A stretch of 64,000 bases of DNA, taken from contig DGTS01000011.1 in assembly GCA_002394385.1 (NCBI GenBank), forward strand, positions 315,364 through 379,363. The letters run 5' to 3'. A model generated the notes under the pieces. It saw nothing but the letters and a program-made list of their open reading frames with translations. It had not been told where the DNA came from and ran no database searches. The position numbers and the translations under genes were made by a program. Numbering within the stretch: position 1 is the stretch's first letter; the number at the start of each line of letters is the position of its first letter. Below, piece after piece: positions 33,198 to 42,380 of the stretch. The stretch is from Prevotella sp. UBA4330. GTDB taxonomy: Bacteria > Bacteroidota > Bacteroidia > Bacteroidales > Bacteroidaceae.

Positions 33198-34736
33198 ATG
33201 AAAATTGCAGTAGCAGGAACAGGTTACGTTGGCCTGTCGATCGCCACACTTCTCAGTCAGCATCATCAGGTGACAGCCGTTGATGTTATTCCAGAAAAAG
33301 TGGAGATGCTCAACCGTAGGCAATCACCCATTCAAGACGATTACATCGAGGCATATCTGGCAGGTTTTCCTGCAAAAAATGATGAAGACATCCGCCTTTT
33401 TCGTGCCTCATCGTCATCGTCATCGTTATCGTCACCGTCTCAGTTATCGTTGAAAGCTACCCTCGATGGTGCATCTGCATATCGTGATGCTGACTTTGTA
33501 GTCATTGCTGCACCCACGAACTATGACCCGACAAAGAATTACTTTGACACAAGTCATGTGGAAGAGGTCATTGACCTCGTACTTTCGGTGAATCCCGATG
33601 CCGTAATGGTAATCAAGAGCACCATTCCTGTGGGTTATTGCCGCAGCCTTTATGTGAAATACGCTCCACGGTTTGAGAAAGAGCCTGCGCTGAAAGGCAA
33701 ACACTTCAACCTGCTGTTCTCACCAGAGTTCCTTCGTGAAAGCAAAGCACTTTACGACAACCTCTACCCAAGCCGTATAATCGTTGGTTATCCCAAGCAC
33801 ATAGAGAAATTCCCTGAAGAGAACGAAGCCATTAGTCGCATTGCCGACATCGACAAACTCGAAAAGGCAGCCCACACCTTCGCATCTCTCCTTGTAGAAG
33901 GCGCTATCGGTCCTCGTCAAGACAATGAAATTAACAATGGTACTCAACGTTCAACTCTAAGCGCTCATCATTCACGCTCCCTCCCTACGGGGGAGGGCTG
34001 GGGAGAGGCTAAGGGTATCCCTTGTCTTTACATGGGCACGAAGGAGGCAGAGGCTGTAAAACTATTTGCCAACACTTATCTCGCGCTGCGTGTGAGTTAC
34101 TTCAACGAACTTGACACCTATGCAGAGGTTAAGGGTCTTGATACTCAAAGTATCATAAAAGGTGTGAGTCTCGATCCGCGTATTGGCGACCAATATAACA
34201 ACCCGTCATTCGGATATGGCGGCTACTGTCTGCCCAAAGACACCAAGCAACTTCTTGCAAACTATCAAGACGTTCCCGAAAACCTCATCGAGGCTATCGT
34301 TGAGAGCAACCGCACACGTAAGGACTTCATTGCCGACCAGGTGCTTAAATTGGCAGGCTATTACGCATACAGCGAAAACAACCAGTACAATCAGATTAAG
34401 GAAAATGGAAGAACTTCTTCAGTCTCCCTCCCTACTGGGGAGGGCCGGGGAGAGGCCATCATTGGGGTCTTTCGTCTGACCATGAAGTCGAACAGTGACA
34501 ATTTCCGTCAGTCGAGCATTCAGGGCGTGATGAAACGTATCAAGGCAAAAGGTGCCATAGTCATCATCTATGAGCCAACTCTTGAAGATGGCAGCACATT
34601 CTTTGGCAGCAAGGTCGTAAACGACCTCTCCGCCTTTAAGTCACAAAGTCAGGCCATCATCGCTAACCGCTACGACTCATGTCTTGACGACGTACAAGAC
34701 AAGGTGTACACAAGAGATTTGTTTAGAAGAGACTGA
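33198..34736 (+). CDS. ugd: UDP-glucose 6-dehydrogenase with three in-frame repeat insertions
   Basis: A 512-residue UDP-glucose dehydrogenase, which makes UDP-glucuronate for the capsule. Signatures are MKIAVAGTGYVGLSIATLL, VVIAAPTNYD, LLFSPEFLRES, the catalytic Cys in FGYGGYCLPKDT, and a C-terminal NAD domain (GVFRLTMKSNSDNFRQSS). About 390-400 residues is usual. The excess lies in three loops: a Ser run at residues 71-84, a stretch at about 248-272 and one at about 405-421. The last two contain the same peptide SLPTGEG(W/R)GEA, encoded by 34-bp hairpin repeats. The frame is open throughout, so the protein may still work. Confidence 0.9.
   Translation: MKIAVAGTGYVGLSIATLLSQHHQVTAVDVIPEKVEMLNRRQSPIQDDYIEAYLAGFPAKNDEDIRLFRASSSSSSLSSPSQLSLKATLDGASAYRDADFVVIAAPTNYDPTKNYFDTSHVEEVIDLVLSVNPDAVMVIKSTIPVGYCRSLYVKYAPRFEKEPALKGKHFNLLFSPEFLRESKALYDNLYPSRIIVGYPKHIEKFPEENEAISRIADIDKLEKAAHTFASLLVEGAIGPRQDNEINNGTQRSTLSAHHSRSLPTGEGWGEAKGIPCLYMGTKEAEAVKLFANTYLALRVSYFNELDTYAEVKGLDTQSIIKGVSLDPRIGDQYNNPSFGYGGYCLPKDTKQLLANYQDVPENLIEAIVESNRTRKDFIADQVLKLAGYYAYSENNQYNQIKENGRTSSVSLPTGEGRGEAIIGVFRLTMKSNSDNFRQSSIQGVMKRIKAKGAIVIIYEPTLEDGSTFFGSKVVNDLSAFKSQSQAIIANRYDSCLDDVQDKVYTRDLFRRD
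33408..33449 (+). repeat. TCATCG triplet-type repeat inside ugd
   Basis: Four to five TCATCG or TTATCG hexamers encode a Ser-rich stretch between the NAD-binding half and TLDGASAYRDAD. The frame is kept because each unit is six bases. Confidence 0.75.
33943..34010 (+). repeat. Heptamer words plus 34-bp hairpin inside ugd
   Basis: ACTCAACGTTCAACTCTAAG (the CTCAAC family) is directly followed by CTCCCTCCCTACGGGGGAGG and GCTGGGGAGAGGCT (33977-34010). Together they encode residues that separate two parts normally close in this enzyme. Confidence 0.8.
34424..34457 (+). repeat. 34-bp hairpin inside ugd, second copy
   Basis: CTCCCTCCCTACTGGGGAGG then GCCGGGGAGAGGCC. It differs from 33977-34010 at only a few bases and is read in the same frame (SLPTGEGRGEA). 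Confidence 0.8.
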
Positions 34737-34930
34737 CTTCATTCAGGTTGTCAATTTTGACGTATTCATTCTTGTGGAAACATGCCAAAACGAGTTTTAT
34801 AGAATTAGGTGAATTTGTTATTTGTCCTTAGAGCGAGTGTCCTAAACTGTCATTGCTGATTTATCTTACTATAAAAAACGATATTCCTTATCTGCGATAG
34901 AAACGCATTAGATGTTGGAGTATATTTATC
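34737..34930. other. Intergenic gap after ugd
   Basis: About 194 bp. Base composition shifts to AT-rich from here on. No terminator or consensus promoter was recognised; TATATTTATC lies just before the next ATG. Confidence 0.4.
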
Positions 34931-36017
34931 ATGAATAATTTCAAGGCACTAGTACAGCCAAAAGTTAGAGAATCCAATCTGGAGTTGTATCGAATCATTG
35001 TAATGTTCATGATTGTTGCCCATCACTATGTTGTTAATTCTGGGTTAATGGATGTTATGAAAGAAGCCCCAACTTCCCCCAACTCAATATTCTTTTATTT
35101 ATTTGGGATGTGGGGGAAAACAGGGATTAACTGTTTCGTAATGATAACAGGCTATTTCATGTGCAAATCAAATATTACCATAAGAAAATTTCTGAAACTT
35201 GTCTTAGAGGTTATTTTTTATAATGTCATTATCTATTTGTTATTTGTTTCTTTTGGCAGATCTGACTTTTCATTCAAAGAAGCATTCTTATGCTTTTTAC
35301 CTATTAAGTCTATTTCTGATGGATTTGTATCTTGTTTCATAGCATTTTATTTGGCAATTCCATTTCTGAATATTTTAGTGCGGAACATGACAAAAAGACA
35401 GCATCAATTACTGATATGCCTATGTCTGTTCATTTACACTTTTATCGGTATGATTCCCATCTTCAAATTAAGCATGAACTATGTCTCATGGTTTTGTGTG
35501 TTATATTTTATAGCATCATATATCAGGTTTTATCTCGACAAAAATGTTAATAAAGCACAAAAATGGGGGGGGGTATTTAATATTATTTATCATATTATGT
35601 GTGGTGAGTGTTCTTATGCTCCTTTATATTAGTAGTTTAAAAGGTCATCTTTATAAGATATATTATTTTGTCAGTGATTCTAACAAGATACTTGCACTGA
35701 TGACCGCTATCTGCTCTTTCATGTGGTTCAAAAACTTGAAAATAAATTACTCGAAATGGATAAACGCCATTGCGTCATCAATGTTTGGCGTATTATTGAT
35801 ACATGCAAATAGCAATACAATGCGCCACTGGCTTTGGAAAGACACACTACAAAATGCCAACCATTACGGGGACAATCATTATATTCTGTATGCATTGATT
35901 AGTGTCATTGCCGTTTTCTGCATTTGCATTATTATAGATCAAATCAGAATTCACAGCATCGAAAAATATACTTTTAAACAAATAGACAAAATCTTAAATA
36001 ATTATTCATTAAAATAG
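34931..36017 (+). pseudogene. Acyltransferase family 3 gene, out of frame at a G9 tract (phase-variable?)
   Basis: Two overlapping frames (34931-35632 and 35544-36017) encode the two halves of one membrane acyltransferase. The first opens RESNLELYRIIVMFMIVAHHYVV with the catalytic-type His pair, and continues through KTGINCFVMITGYFMC and more membrane spans to KAQKWGG; the second continues GYLILFIILCVVSVLML to the end. The break is at nine G bases (35565-35573); eight would join them into about 361 residues, the usual size. Family members O-acetylate sugars. The gene is either an off state of a slippage switch, a dead gene or a sequencing error. Confidence 0.82.
35565..35573 (+). repeat. Poly-G tract (G9)
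   Basis: A run of nine G at the exact junction of the two acyltransferase frames. Loss of one G, or gain of two, restores the full frame. Confidence 0.85.
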
Positions 36018-36018
36018 A

Positions 36019-37128
36019 ATGGACAAAAACACAATAACAGTCACATCCCCTCTCCTTCCTAATCTAGATGAATTTCATGAGATATTGAAGGAGATTTGGG
36101 ACAGCAAGTGGATAACTAATAACGGGCAATTCCATCAACAGTTGGAAAAGGCACTAGCGGAATATTTGAAGGTGCCCTATATCAGTCTCTTTACCAACGG
36201 CACCCTGCCGTTACTGACAGCCTTGCAGGCGCTCCGTATCACAGGTGAAGTCATCACCACACCTTATAGTTTCGTGGCTACTACACACAGTATCTGGTGG
36301 AATGGATGTCGTCCAGTTTTCGTTGATATTGAAGAAAGCACATGTGGTATAGACCCCAACAAGATTGAAGCAGCCATCACTCCAAAGACGACTGCCATAA
36401 TGCCGGTACACTGCTATGGTAAACCTGTGAATACGGACGCCATTCAAGCCATTGCAGACAAATATGGTCTGAAAGTCATCTATGATGCTGCACATGCTTT
36501 CGGTGTAGAGGTAAATGGAGAAAGCGTATTGTCCAAAGGAGACATGTCCACCCTATCGTTCCATGCCACCAAAGTTTATAACACATTAGAGGGCGGCGCT
36601 TTGATCGTAAAGGATGAAGCCACGAAGAAGCGTATCGACTATTTGAAGAACTTCGGCTTTGCAGGAGAAACCGAAGTAGTTGCTCCTGGCATTAACAGCA
36701 AGGTTGACGAGGTGCGTAGTGCCTACGGTCTGTTGAACTTGAAGCAGGTAGATGCTGCTATCGAAGCCCGCCATCAAGTAGCAATAAAGTATCGTGAAGC
36801 ATTAAGGGATGTTCCCGGCATCAGGTTCTTCGACGATATGCCCGACGTGCGCCACAACTACAGCTACTTCCCTATCTTCATCAATGCAGAGAAATACGGC
36901 AAGACCCGCGACCAGCTCTACTTTGAGATGAAGGAGAAGGGAGTACTCGGCCGTCGTTATTTCTACCCGCTTATCAGCACCTTCAGCACTTACCGTGGGC
37001 TTCCCAGTGCAGCACCGGAAAATCTTCCTGTAGCAACCAAGATTGCCAATGAGGTTATTTGTCTGCCAATGCATCACGATCTTTCACGACAAGACGTAGA
37101 ACGTGTTATTAGCATAGTACAGTTTTAA
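36019..37128 (+). CDS. DegT/DnrJ/EryC1-family sugar aminotransferase
   Basis: A 369-residue PLP enzyme. Lys is in SFHATKVYNTLEGGAL (about residues 180-195), and YISLFTNGTLPLLTALQAL and IYDAAHAFGVEVNG are family motifs. It would put an amino group on a nucleotide-linked keto sugar. It starts two bases after the acyltransferase stop. The ketosugar source is not in the immediate neighbourhood; a CapD-like dehydratase begins at 63878. Confidence 0.92.
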   Translation: MDKNTITVTSPLLPNLDEFHEILKEIWDSKWITNNGQFHQQLEKALAEYLKVPYISLFTNGTLPLLTALQALRITGEVITTPYSFVATTHSIWWNGCRPVFVDIEESTCGIDPNKIEAAITPKTTAIMPVHCYGKPVNTDAIQAIADKYGLKVIYDAAHAFGVEVNGESVLSKGDMSTLSFHATKVYNTLEGGALIVKDEATKKRIDYLKNFGFAGETEVVAPGINSKVDEVRSAYGLLNLKQVDAAIEARHQVAIKYREALRDVPGIRFFDDMPDVRHNYSYFPIFINAEKYGKTRDQLYFEMKEKGVLGRRYFYPLISTFSTYRGLPSAAPENLPVATKIANEVICLPMHHDLSRQDVERVISIVQF

Positions 37129-37139
37129 ATAGTACAACT

Positions 37140-38417
37140 ATGAGCACATCCATAATAATAAGAAATGTAGGACCTATAAAGGACATTGAAATCACTTTGA
37201 ACAAAATAAATGTCTTTATGGGACCTCAGAGCTGTGGTAAAAGCACCATTGCCAAAATTGTTAGTTTTTGCTCTTGGTTTGAAAAGAATGCGATATTAAA
37301 AGGAAAATCGAGAAATGAATTTTATTCAGATTTAGTTCAATTCCACAATTTTGAAGACAATTATTTCAGCGAAGCATCATATATCGAGTACAATACTGAA
37401 TGGACACATTTTGTTTTTCAAAATGGGAATCTTACTACTGAGACAAAGATTGGAATAGGGAAGCCCACTTTTAGAAATAAGAAAATTGAGTATATTCCAG
37501 CTGAGCGTAATTTCGTTTCAGTTCCAGGATTTGGCAATTATAACGAGTCGAGAGATAATATCAAGGCTTTTCTCGATGATTGGTTTATGTATAAACAGGA
37601 GATAACCAATCAAAAGCAGTTCGAAATGCCGATAGCAGCTTTACCAGGATCATATTTTTACACAAAAGAAAATAACCAAGATAACATACTTCTTGAGAAT
37701 GGTAAAGCAATCAGCTTACGACATTCATCAAGCGGCCTCATGTCCGTAACGCCATTGCTGATAGTCTTCAATCATGTTGTTGAGAAATTGTACATGAAGT
37801 CACGTGGGTTAAGTCCATTTGAAATAGTACATATCAATACCATGATTGACAATATTCAAATTGAAGAACCCCTAAAAGAACAATTACGCACCCTGGTATC
37901 CTCTATCAATAGTCTATCGCCTAATATATCAGCTGAAAAAAGAGACGAAATTCAAAAACGGTTGATAGAGGCCTTGAATATTTCAACAGACTATGCTTTC
38001 TCTGAAGTAATTATAGAGGAGCCAGAATTAAACCTTTTCCCTGAGACACAAGCCCAATTGTTGTGCTATTTGCTACAGAAAATTAATAATCCTGCATATC
38101 AGCATAAGTTGATATTAACCACACATAGCCCTTATATACTATATGCACTTAACAATTGCATTCTGGCCAGCGAGGTAAAAGACAAAGTAGATGCGGAAAT
38201 GCAGTCCGACATAGCTTTATATACGTTGGCAGGTGTAAAACCATCCGAGGTTTCCATCTGGGAGATAAAAGATGGATATATAGAAGGTCGTACAGGTAGA
38301 AATAGTACCATTCAAGATGAAAACGGTTTTATCCGTAAGAACTTTTTTAATCATATCATGAAGGGTATTATGGTTGATTTCAGTAATATGCTTCAATATC
38401 GGGAAAGTTATGAATAG
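37140..38417 (+). CDS. RecF/OLD-like ATPase
   Basis: A 425-residue ABC-type ATPase of the SMC/RecF group. IRNVGPIKDIEITLNKINVFMG is the usual entry; Walker A is GPQSCGKST (residues about 28-36), the signature-like SSSGLMSVTPLL lies near 200, Walker B is VIIEEPELNLFPE (about 285-297) and the switch His is LTTHSPYIL (about 325). It has no TOPRIM domain, unlike full OLD nucleases. It overlaps the next gene by eight bases, so the two probably work together. It does not belong to sugar synthesis and is probably a defence ATPase inserted in the capsule operon. Confidence 0.85.
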   Translation: MSTSIIIRNVGPIKDIEITLNKINVFMGPQSCGKSTIAKIVSFCSWFEKNAILKGKSRNEFYSDLVQFHNFEDNYFSEASYIEYNTEWTHFVFQNGNLTTETKIGIGKPTFRNKKIEYIPAERNFVSVPGFGNYNESRDNIKAFLDDWFMYKQEITNQKQFEMPIAALPGSYFYTKENNQDNILLENGKAISLRHSSSGLMSVTPLLIVFNHVVEKLYMKSRGLSPFEIVHINTMIDNIQIEEPLKEQLRTLVSSINSLSPNISAEKRDEIQKRLIEALNISTDYAFSEVIIEEPELNLFPETQAQLLCYLLQKINNPAYQHKLILTTHSPYILYALNNCILASEVKDKVDAEMQSDIALYTLAGVKPSEVSIWEIKDGYIEGRTGRNSTIQDENGFIRKNFFNHIMKGIMVDFSNMLQYRESYE

Positions 38418-39036
38418 ATTCACTGTAAGACAGCAATTCACATGCGATGTATATATCACTGACTACACCCAATATCGAAAAGAGTGTATAAAGGCAGGAA
38501 CAACCAATGAGGAGCTAAATAACAGGGCAATTCCGCAAGGTGTTGATATTACGGACTCACCATCCTCTATCTTAGATTCCTTCCATGTTGTTAACAAACA
38601 TCATGTTTCAATAGCCGCTATAAACTTCGAACGCAATATGCAGTTTTTTCGTGATGCCCATGGACATGATTTGTCACAATGCGAGTGCCTAAGCTATGCA
38701 GATGGAGCAACTAGTAAAGGGTGGCTGATGCTTCATGAACTGAAATACTGTAAGTCAGACAATATACAAACCAATTTTGATGCAGCTGTAGGACAGATAG
38801 AGAGGACATACCTTCATCTGAGAGATGATTTTCAGGACAGTCCGTTCCTCACTGATGGCCAATACCGTTATTACTGGGTTATTTCAGTTCCAGAACATTC
38901 AGAAGCATCACCATTTGATGGTTTTGACTTTGATGAGGATAGGGTGCTAGAAATGAACAGCCGATATAAATGTACAATTTGGGGGATAAATCAAGTAGAA
39001 GTCTTAAACACAGGTTTTGTGAAGGCTTTAAAATAG
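38410..39036 (+). CDS. Partner of the ATPase, possible PD-(D/E)XK nuclease
   Basis: A 208-residue protein starting inside the ATPase stop (ATGAATAG). I know no family. CECLSYADGATSKGWLMLHELKYC (about residues 84-107) gives an Asp, then E-x-K after a hydrophobic strand, the minimal pattern of a PD-(D/E)XK nuclease; an early FDAAVGQIERTYLHL helix follows. The overlap with the ATPase indicates a two-gene unit. Nuclease activity is inferred only. Confidence 0.55.
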   Translation: MNRFTVRQQFTCDVYITDYTQYRKECIKAGTTNEELNNRAIPQGVDITDSPSSILDSFHVVNKHHVSIAAINFERNMQFFRDAHGHDLSQCECLSYADGATSKGWLMLHELKYCKSDNIQTNFDAAVGQIERTYLHLRDDFQDSPFLTDGQYRYYWVISVPEHSEASPFDGFDFDEDRVLEMNSRYKCTIWGINQVEVLNTGFVKALK

Positions 39037-39068
39037 ATTATGATACGGATTCAAATGTTAATCAAGAA

Positions 39069-40277
39069 ATGAAGCAGAAGAAATTAATGCTCCTTGGAGG
39101 GCTTAGATATCTCTTACCTGTTATAGAAGCTGCCCATAAACAAGGATATTATGTCATTACGGCAGATTACTTGCCCGACAATATTGCGCATAAATATAGC
39201 GATGAATATTGCAATGTCAGCATCATCGACAAGGAGGCTGTGCTCCGAGAGGCCCAGAGACTCCAGATTGATGGCATTATGTCCTTCGCCTGCGACCCCG
39301 GCGTGGTGGCTGCATCGTATGTGCAGAACAAGATGGGACTGCCGTCCTTCGGACCCTTCGAGAGTGTGGAGATCCTCCAGAACAAGGATAAATTCCGTGC
39401 ATTCCTTGCAAACAACGGTTTCAATGTTCCTCAAGCGAAAGGATTTGACAGTGTGGAGGCAGCAATGCAGGAAATGTATTGGTATCCATGGCCGGTGATT
39501 GTAAAACCTACAGATGCTGCAGGCAGTAAAGGAGTTACCAGAGTTGACCGTCCAGAAGATTTAAAAGCCGCACTGGAATATGCAATGGAGCACTCCATTT
39601 CTGGTCATATCATCGTTGAGGAGTTTATCGAAAAGGCAGGATGCTCTTCTGACACTGACAGTATGTCTATTGACGGGGAACTGGTATTCACAAGTTTCTG
39701 CGCTCAACGTTTCGATGATAATGCGACTAACCCTTATACTCCAGCAGCCTATTCTTGGCCATCAACCTTTACGGAGGAGCAGGAGGCCTATCTCAAGTCT
39801 GAGATTCAACGGCTCATCACCCTCCTTGGATTAAAGACTGCTGTCTATAATATAGAAACCCGAATTGGCACAAACGGCAAGCCATACATTATGGAGTTGA
39901 CACCTCGTGGTGGTGGAAACCGCCTTTGTGAGATGCTTCGCTATGCTACTGGCGTAGATATGATTACAGCCATCACCCGTGCCATAGTGGGTGATCCCAT
40001 TCTGGAACCTATAGGACAAAAGCCCTACAATGGTCATTGGGCAGAAATTATCCTTCATGCTGACAAGAGTGGTATCTTTGACCACCTTGAAATCAGCAAG
40101 GTACTTCCTGCAGAAGTCATTGAAGAAGACCTCTGGGTAAAGAATGGTGACAAGGTGGAATCCTTTGAAGGAGCCAATAATGCTATTGGAACCTTGGTAC
40201 TAAAGTTTCAGACGGCAGAAGAACTTGAACACGCCATTACCAACCAACGTGAATGGCTGAAAGTTGTAGTGAAATAA
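39069..40277 (+). CDS. ATP-grasp family ligase
   Basis: A 402-residue ATP-grasp enzyme. MKQKKLMLLGGLRYLLPVIEAA is the N-terminal domain; FGPFESVEILQNKDKFRAFL, WPVIVKPTDAAGSKGVTRVD (Lys and Gly-rich ATP loop, about residues 143-160), and the metal site IMELTPRGGGNRL (about 274-286) are present. Such enzymes join a carboxylate to an amine or thiol through an acyl phosphate. In polysaccharide loci they may attach an amino acid or similar acid to a sugar amine. The 33-residue upstream extension is not used. The next gene begins inside its stop codon (TAATG). Confidence 0.87.
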   Translation: MKQKKLMLLGGLRYLLPVIEAAHKQGYYVITADYLPDNIAHKYSDEYCNVSIIDKEAVLREAQRLQIDGIMSFACDPGVVAASYVQNKMGLPSFGPFESVEILQNKDKFRAFLANNGFNVPQAKGFDSVEAAMQEMYWYPWPVIVKPTDAAGSKGVTRVDRPEDLKAALEYAMEHSISGHIIVEEFIEKAGCSSDTDSMSIDGELVFTSFCAQRFDDNATNPYTPAAYSWPSTFTEEQEAYLKSEIQRLITLLGLKTAVYNIETRIGTNGKPYIMELTPRGGGNRLCEMLRYATGVDMITAITRAIVGDPILEPIGQKPYNGHWAEIILHADKSGIFDHLEISKVLPAEVIEEDLWVKNGDKVESFEGANNAIGTLVLKFQTAEELEHAITNQREWLKVVVK

Positions 40278-41242
40278 TGCAGGCAATAGGCGGATATTTC
40301 GAACTGGCAGACTACGAGCAAGGGGATGGTTTTCCTCATCAAGATGGCATTCTGCTGAACACAGGCCGTAATGCGTTGGAATATATCCTGCGTTATATTG
40401 GTGAAGTAAAAGGTGTTTATCTCCCCTATTACACATGTGAGGTCGTTCTTGAACCGCTGAAGAAACTTCATATTCCATTTTCTTTCTACCACATCAACGC
40501 TAAGTTTGAGATGGTGGAAGATATACAGCCCAAAGAAGGGGAGTATATCATTGCCAACAACTACTTTGGAGTCAAAGATGCCTATATTAAATTGTTAGCA
40601 GAAAAGTACGGAACGCATTTAATCGTAGATTGTGCCCAAGCATTCTTTGCCAAACCAATATCAGGCATCAAATCGTTTTATAGTACAAGGAAATATGTAG
40701 GTGTGGCAGACGGAGGAGCCGCTTATGGAGTCGATGACAAATATTCCCTCCTTTATGATGAAGACGATTCGACATTGCACAATAGCCACTTGCTAATTCG
40801 AAAGAAACACGGTGCAGAGGCTGGGTTCAAAGATTATCAACTGAACGAGACAAAACTTGACAATCAGCCAATTCGTCTCATGTGTCGGAATACACGTGAC
40901 ATTCTCTGGCATATAGATTATCAAAAGGTTATAACTAAACGCAGGGAGAATTTCGCATATCTGCACGAGGGATTAAAGGAAGAGAATTTCCTACAGTTGC
41001 CAGAAATTGAAACTTTCGCTTGCCCGATGGTTTATCCCTTCATGACGAAGAAAGATTGGAATTTGAGGAAAGAACTCATTGACAAAAGAATCTTCGTTGC
41101 CAAGTATTGGCCAAATATACACCAACTCAACGGTTACGAAACGGAATATGACTTGGCCATGAGGATTGTTCCTATACCTATTGACCAGCGGTATGGGAAA
41201 GAAGAAATGAACAGAATAACAGATATAATACGTAATATATGA
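40277..41242 (+). CDS. DegT-like aminotransferase-fold protein
   Basis: A 321-residue protein of the DegT fold, shorter than the usual 370. NTGRNALEYILRYIG, VYLPYYTCEVVLEPL, LIVDCAQAFFAK (aspartate for PLP) and STRKYVGVADGGAAYG (a Lys at the expected place) are visible. It is translated directly after the ATP-grasp ligase and overlaps the NeuD-like gene by four bases. It may act on the same compound as its neighbours; the substrate is not clear. Confidence 0.75.
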   Translation: MQAIGGYFELADYEQGDGFPHQDGILLNTGRNALEYILRYIGEVKGVYLPYYTCEVVLEPLKKLHIPFSFYHINAKFEMVEDIQPKEGEYIIANNYFGVKDAYIKLLAEKYGTHLIVDCAQAFFAKPISGIKSFYSTRKYVGVADGGAAYGVDDKYSLLYDEDDSTLHNSHLLIRKKHGAEAGFKDYQLNETKLDNQPIRLMCRNTRDILWHIDYQKVITKRRENFAYLHEGLKEENFLQLPEIETFACPMVYPFMTKKDWNLRKELIDKRIFVAKYWPNIHQLNGYETEYDLAMRIVPIPIDQRYGKEEMNRITDIIRNI

Positions 41243-41910
41243 AAATTGTTTTTATTGGCGGACGTGGAACTGCAATAGTAATTGCAGATCAGATGTACGA
41301 CGCACATCAACGTTTTGGAATGGATATTGAAGTGTTGGGACTGGCATTAGATGACCACTCTGGGGGTGATGAAATTTCTGGATATCCAATTTTGTGTGAT
41401 ATAAAGGATGTATATGAAAAATATAAGAAGTTTGATGACGTAAAATTCGTCTATCAACTTTATCGTCCAGATGTGATTCGCGAACGAACAAAGATTTTGT
41501 ATGATTTGAACATTCCCGCTGAAAAATGGTGTAATTTTATTCATCCATCTGTGATGGTGGCTAAGTCTGCAAAAATCGGATACGGAAACGTTTTTCTTGC
41601 AAATGCTGTAATTAATTGCAATGCTGTGATCGGCAATTTCAACACTGTCAATTCAGGAACACTCCTTGGTCACGACATCACAATAGGTAACAATAATTAT
41701 TTTGCAGGACAAGTTTGCGTAGGTAGTGGACTTAAGATTGGCAATATGAACTTTATCGGCCTTAACAGTTCTATTCGTAATGGTATTAATATCGGAGATG
41801 GTAATGTTGTAGGCATGGCTTCAAATATTACGAAGAATGTAACCGATGACAATGTCCTTTACGGAAATCCTGCGGTAATTAAGCCAAAATTAAACCACGT
41901 TATTAGATAG
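41239..41910 (+). CDS. NeuD/PglD-like sugar acyltransferase
   Basis: A 223-residue trimeric left-handed beta-helix enzyme. The N-terminal part (MKIVFIGGRGTAIVIADQM) is a Rossmann-like PglD domain; from about residue 95 hexapeptide repeats run (ANAVINCNAVIGNFNTVNSG, IGNNNYFAGQVCVG). The likely catalytic His is in GTLLGHDITIG. It would transfer acetyl from acetyl-CoA to a sugar amine or hydroxyl. It overlaps the previous gene by four bases. Confidence 0.88.
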   Translation: MKIVFIGGRGTAIVIADQMYDAHQRFGMDIEVLGLALDDHSGGDEISGYPILCDIKDVYEKYKKFDDVKFVYQLYRPDVIRERTKILYDLNIPAEKWCNFIHPSVMVAKSAKIGYGNVFLANAVINCNAVIGNFNTVNSGTLLGHDITIGNNNYFAGQVCVGSGLKIGNMNFIGLNSSIRNGINIGDGNVVGMASNITKNVTDDNVLYGNPAVIKPKLNHVIR

Positions 41911-41915
41911 TAAAT

Positions 41916-42380
41916 ATGACACCATCACCAATCGGACACTATTTTGAAGACTTTACCATAGGTGAAGTAATCAATCATGAACTTTCGAAAACCATCTTTG
42001 AGAGTGACAACAACCTGTTCTCGTTACTGACGATGAACAACCATCCAGTTCATACCAATATCGACTATGCTTCCCAAAATCAGCATGGTCAAGTATTGGT
42101 CGTTGGAACACTTGTCTTTTCATTGGCTGTTGGGATTACAGTGCCAGATATTAGCGGGAAAGCCATCGCTAATCTTGGATATGAAGATGTAAAGCATCTG
42201 GCACCTACTTTTCTCAATGATACCATCTATGTACGCTCCACCATTCTCGACAAGCGGGAATCGAAGAGCAAACAAGACCGTGGTATCGTCTATGTGGAGT
42301 CAGTGGCTTATAACCAACGTGGCGAAGACGTACTCTCTTTCCGTCGCCATGTACTAGTAAAAAAGAAAAACAATGGATAA
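41916..42380 (+). CDS. MaoC-family (R)-hydratase
   Basis: A 154-residue hot-dog-fold protein. The hydratase motif is spread over TMNNHPVHTNIDYASQN (Asp/His pair, about residues 40-56) and GTLVFSLAVGITV. MaoC-type enzymes add or remove water on acyl-CoA; the size matches single-domain mesaconyl-CoA hydratase relatives. It overlaps the CitE-like gene by eight bases, so both likely act on the same thioester. Confidence 0.83.
   Translation: MTPSPIGHYFEDFTIGEVINHELSKTIFESDNNLFSLLTMNNHPVHTNIDYASQNQHGQVLVVGTLVFSLAVGITVPDISGKAIANLGYEDVKHLAPTFLNDTIYVRSTILDKRESKSKQDRGIVYVESVAYNQRGEDVLSFRRHVLVKKKNNG

Noticed and set aside
37140..39036. PARIS system (AriA/AriB)
   Set aside because: The ATPase fits the general type, but the partner shows no DUF4435 features.
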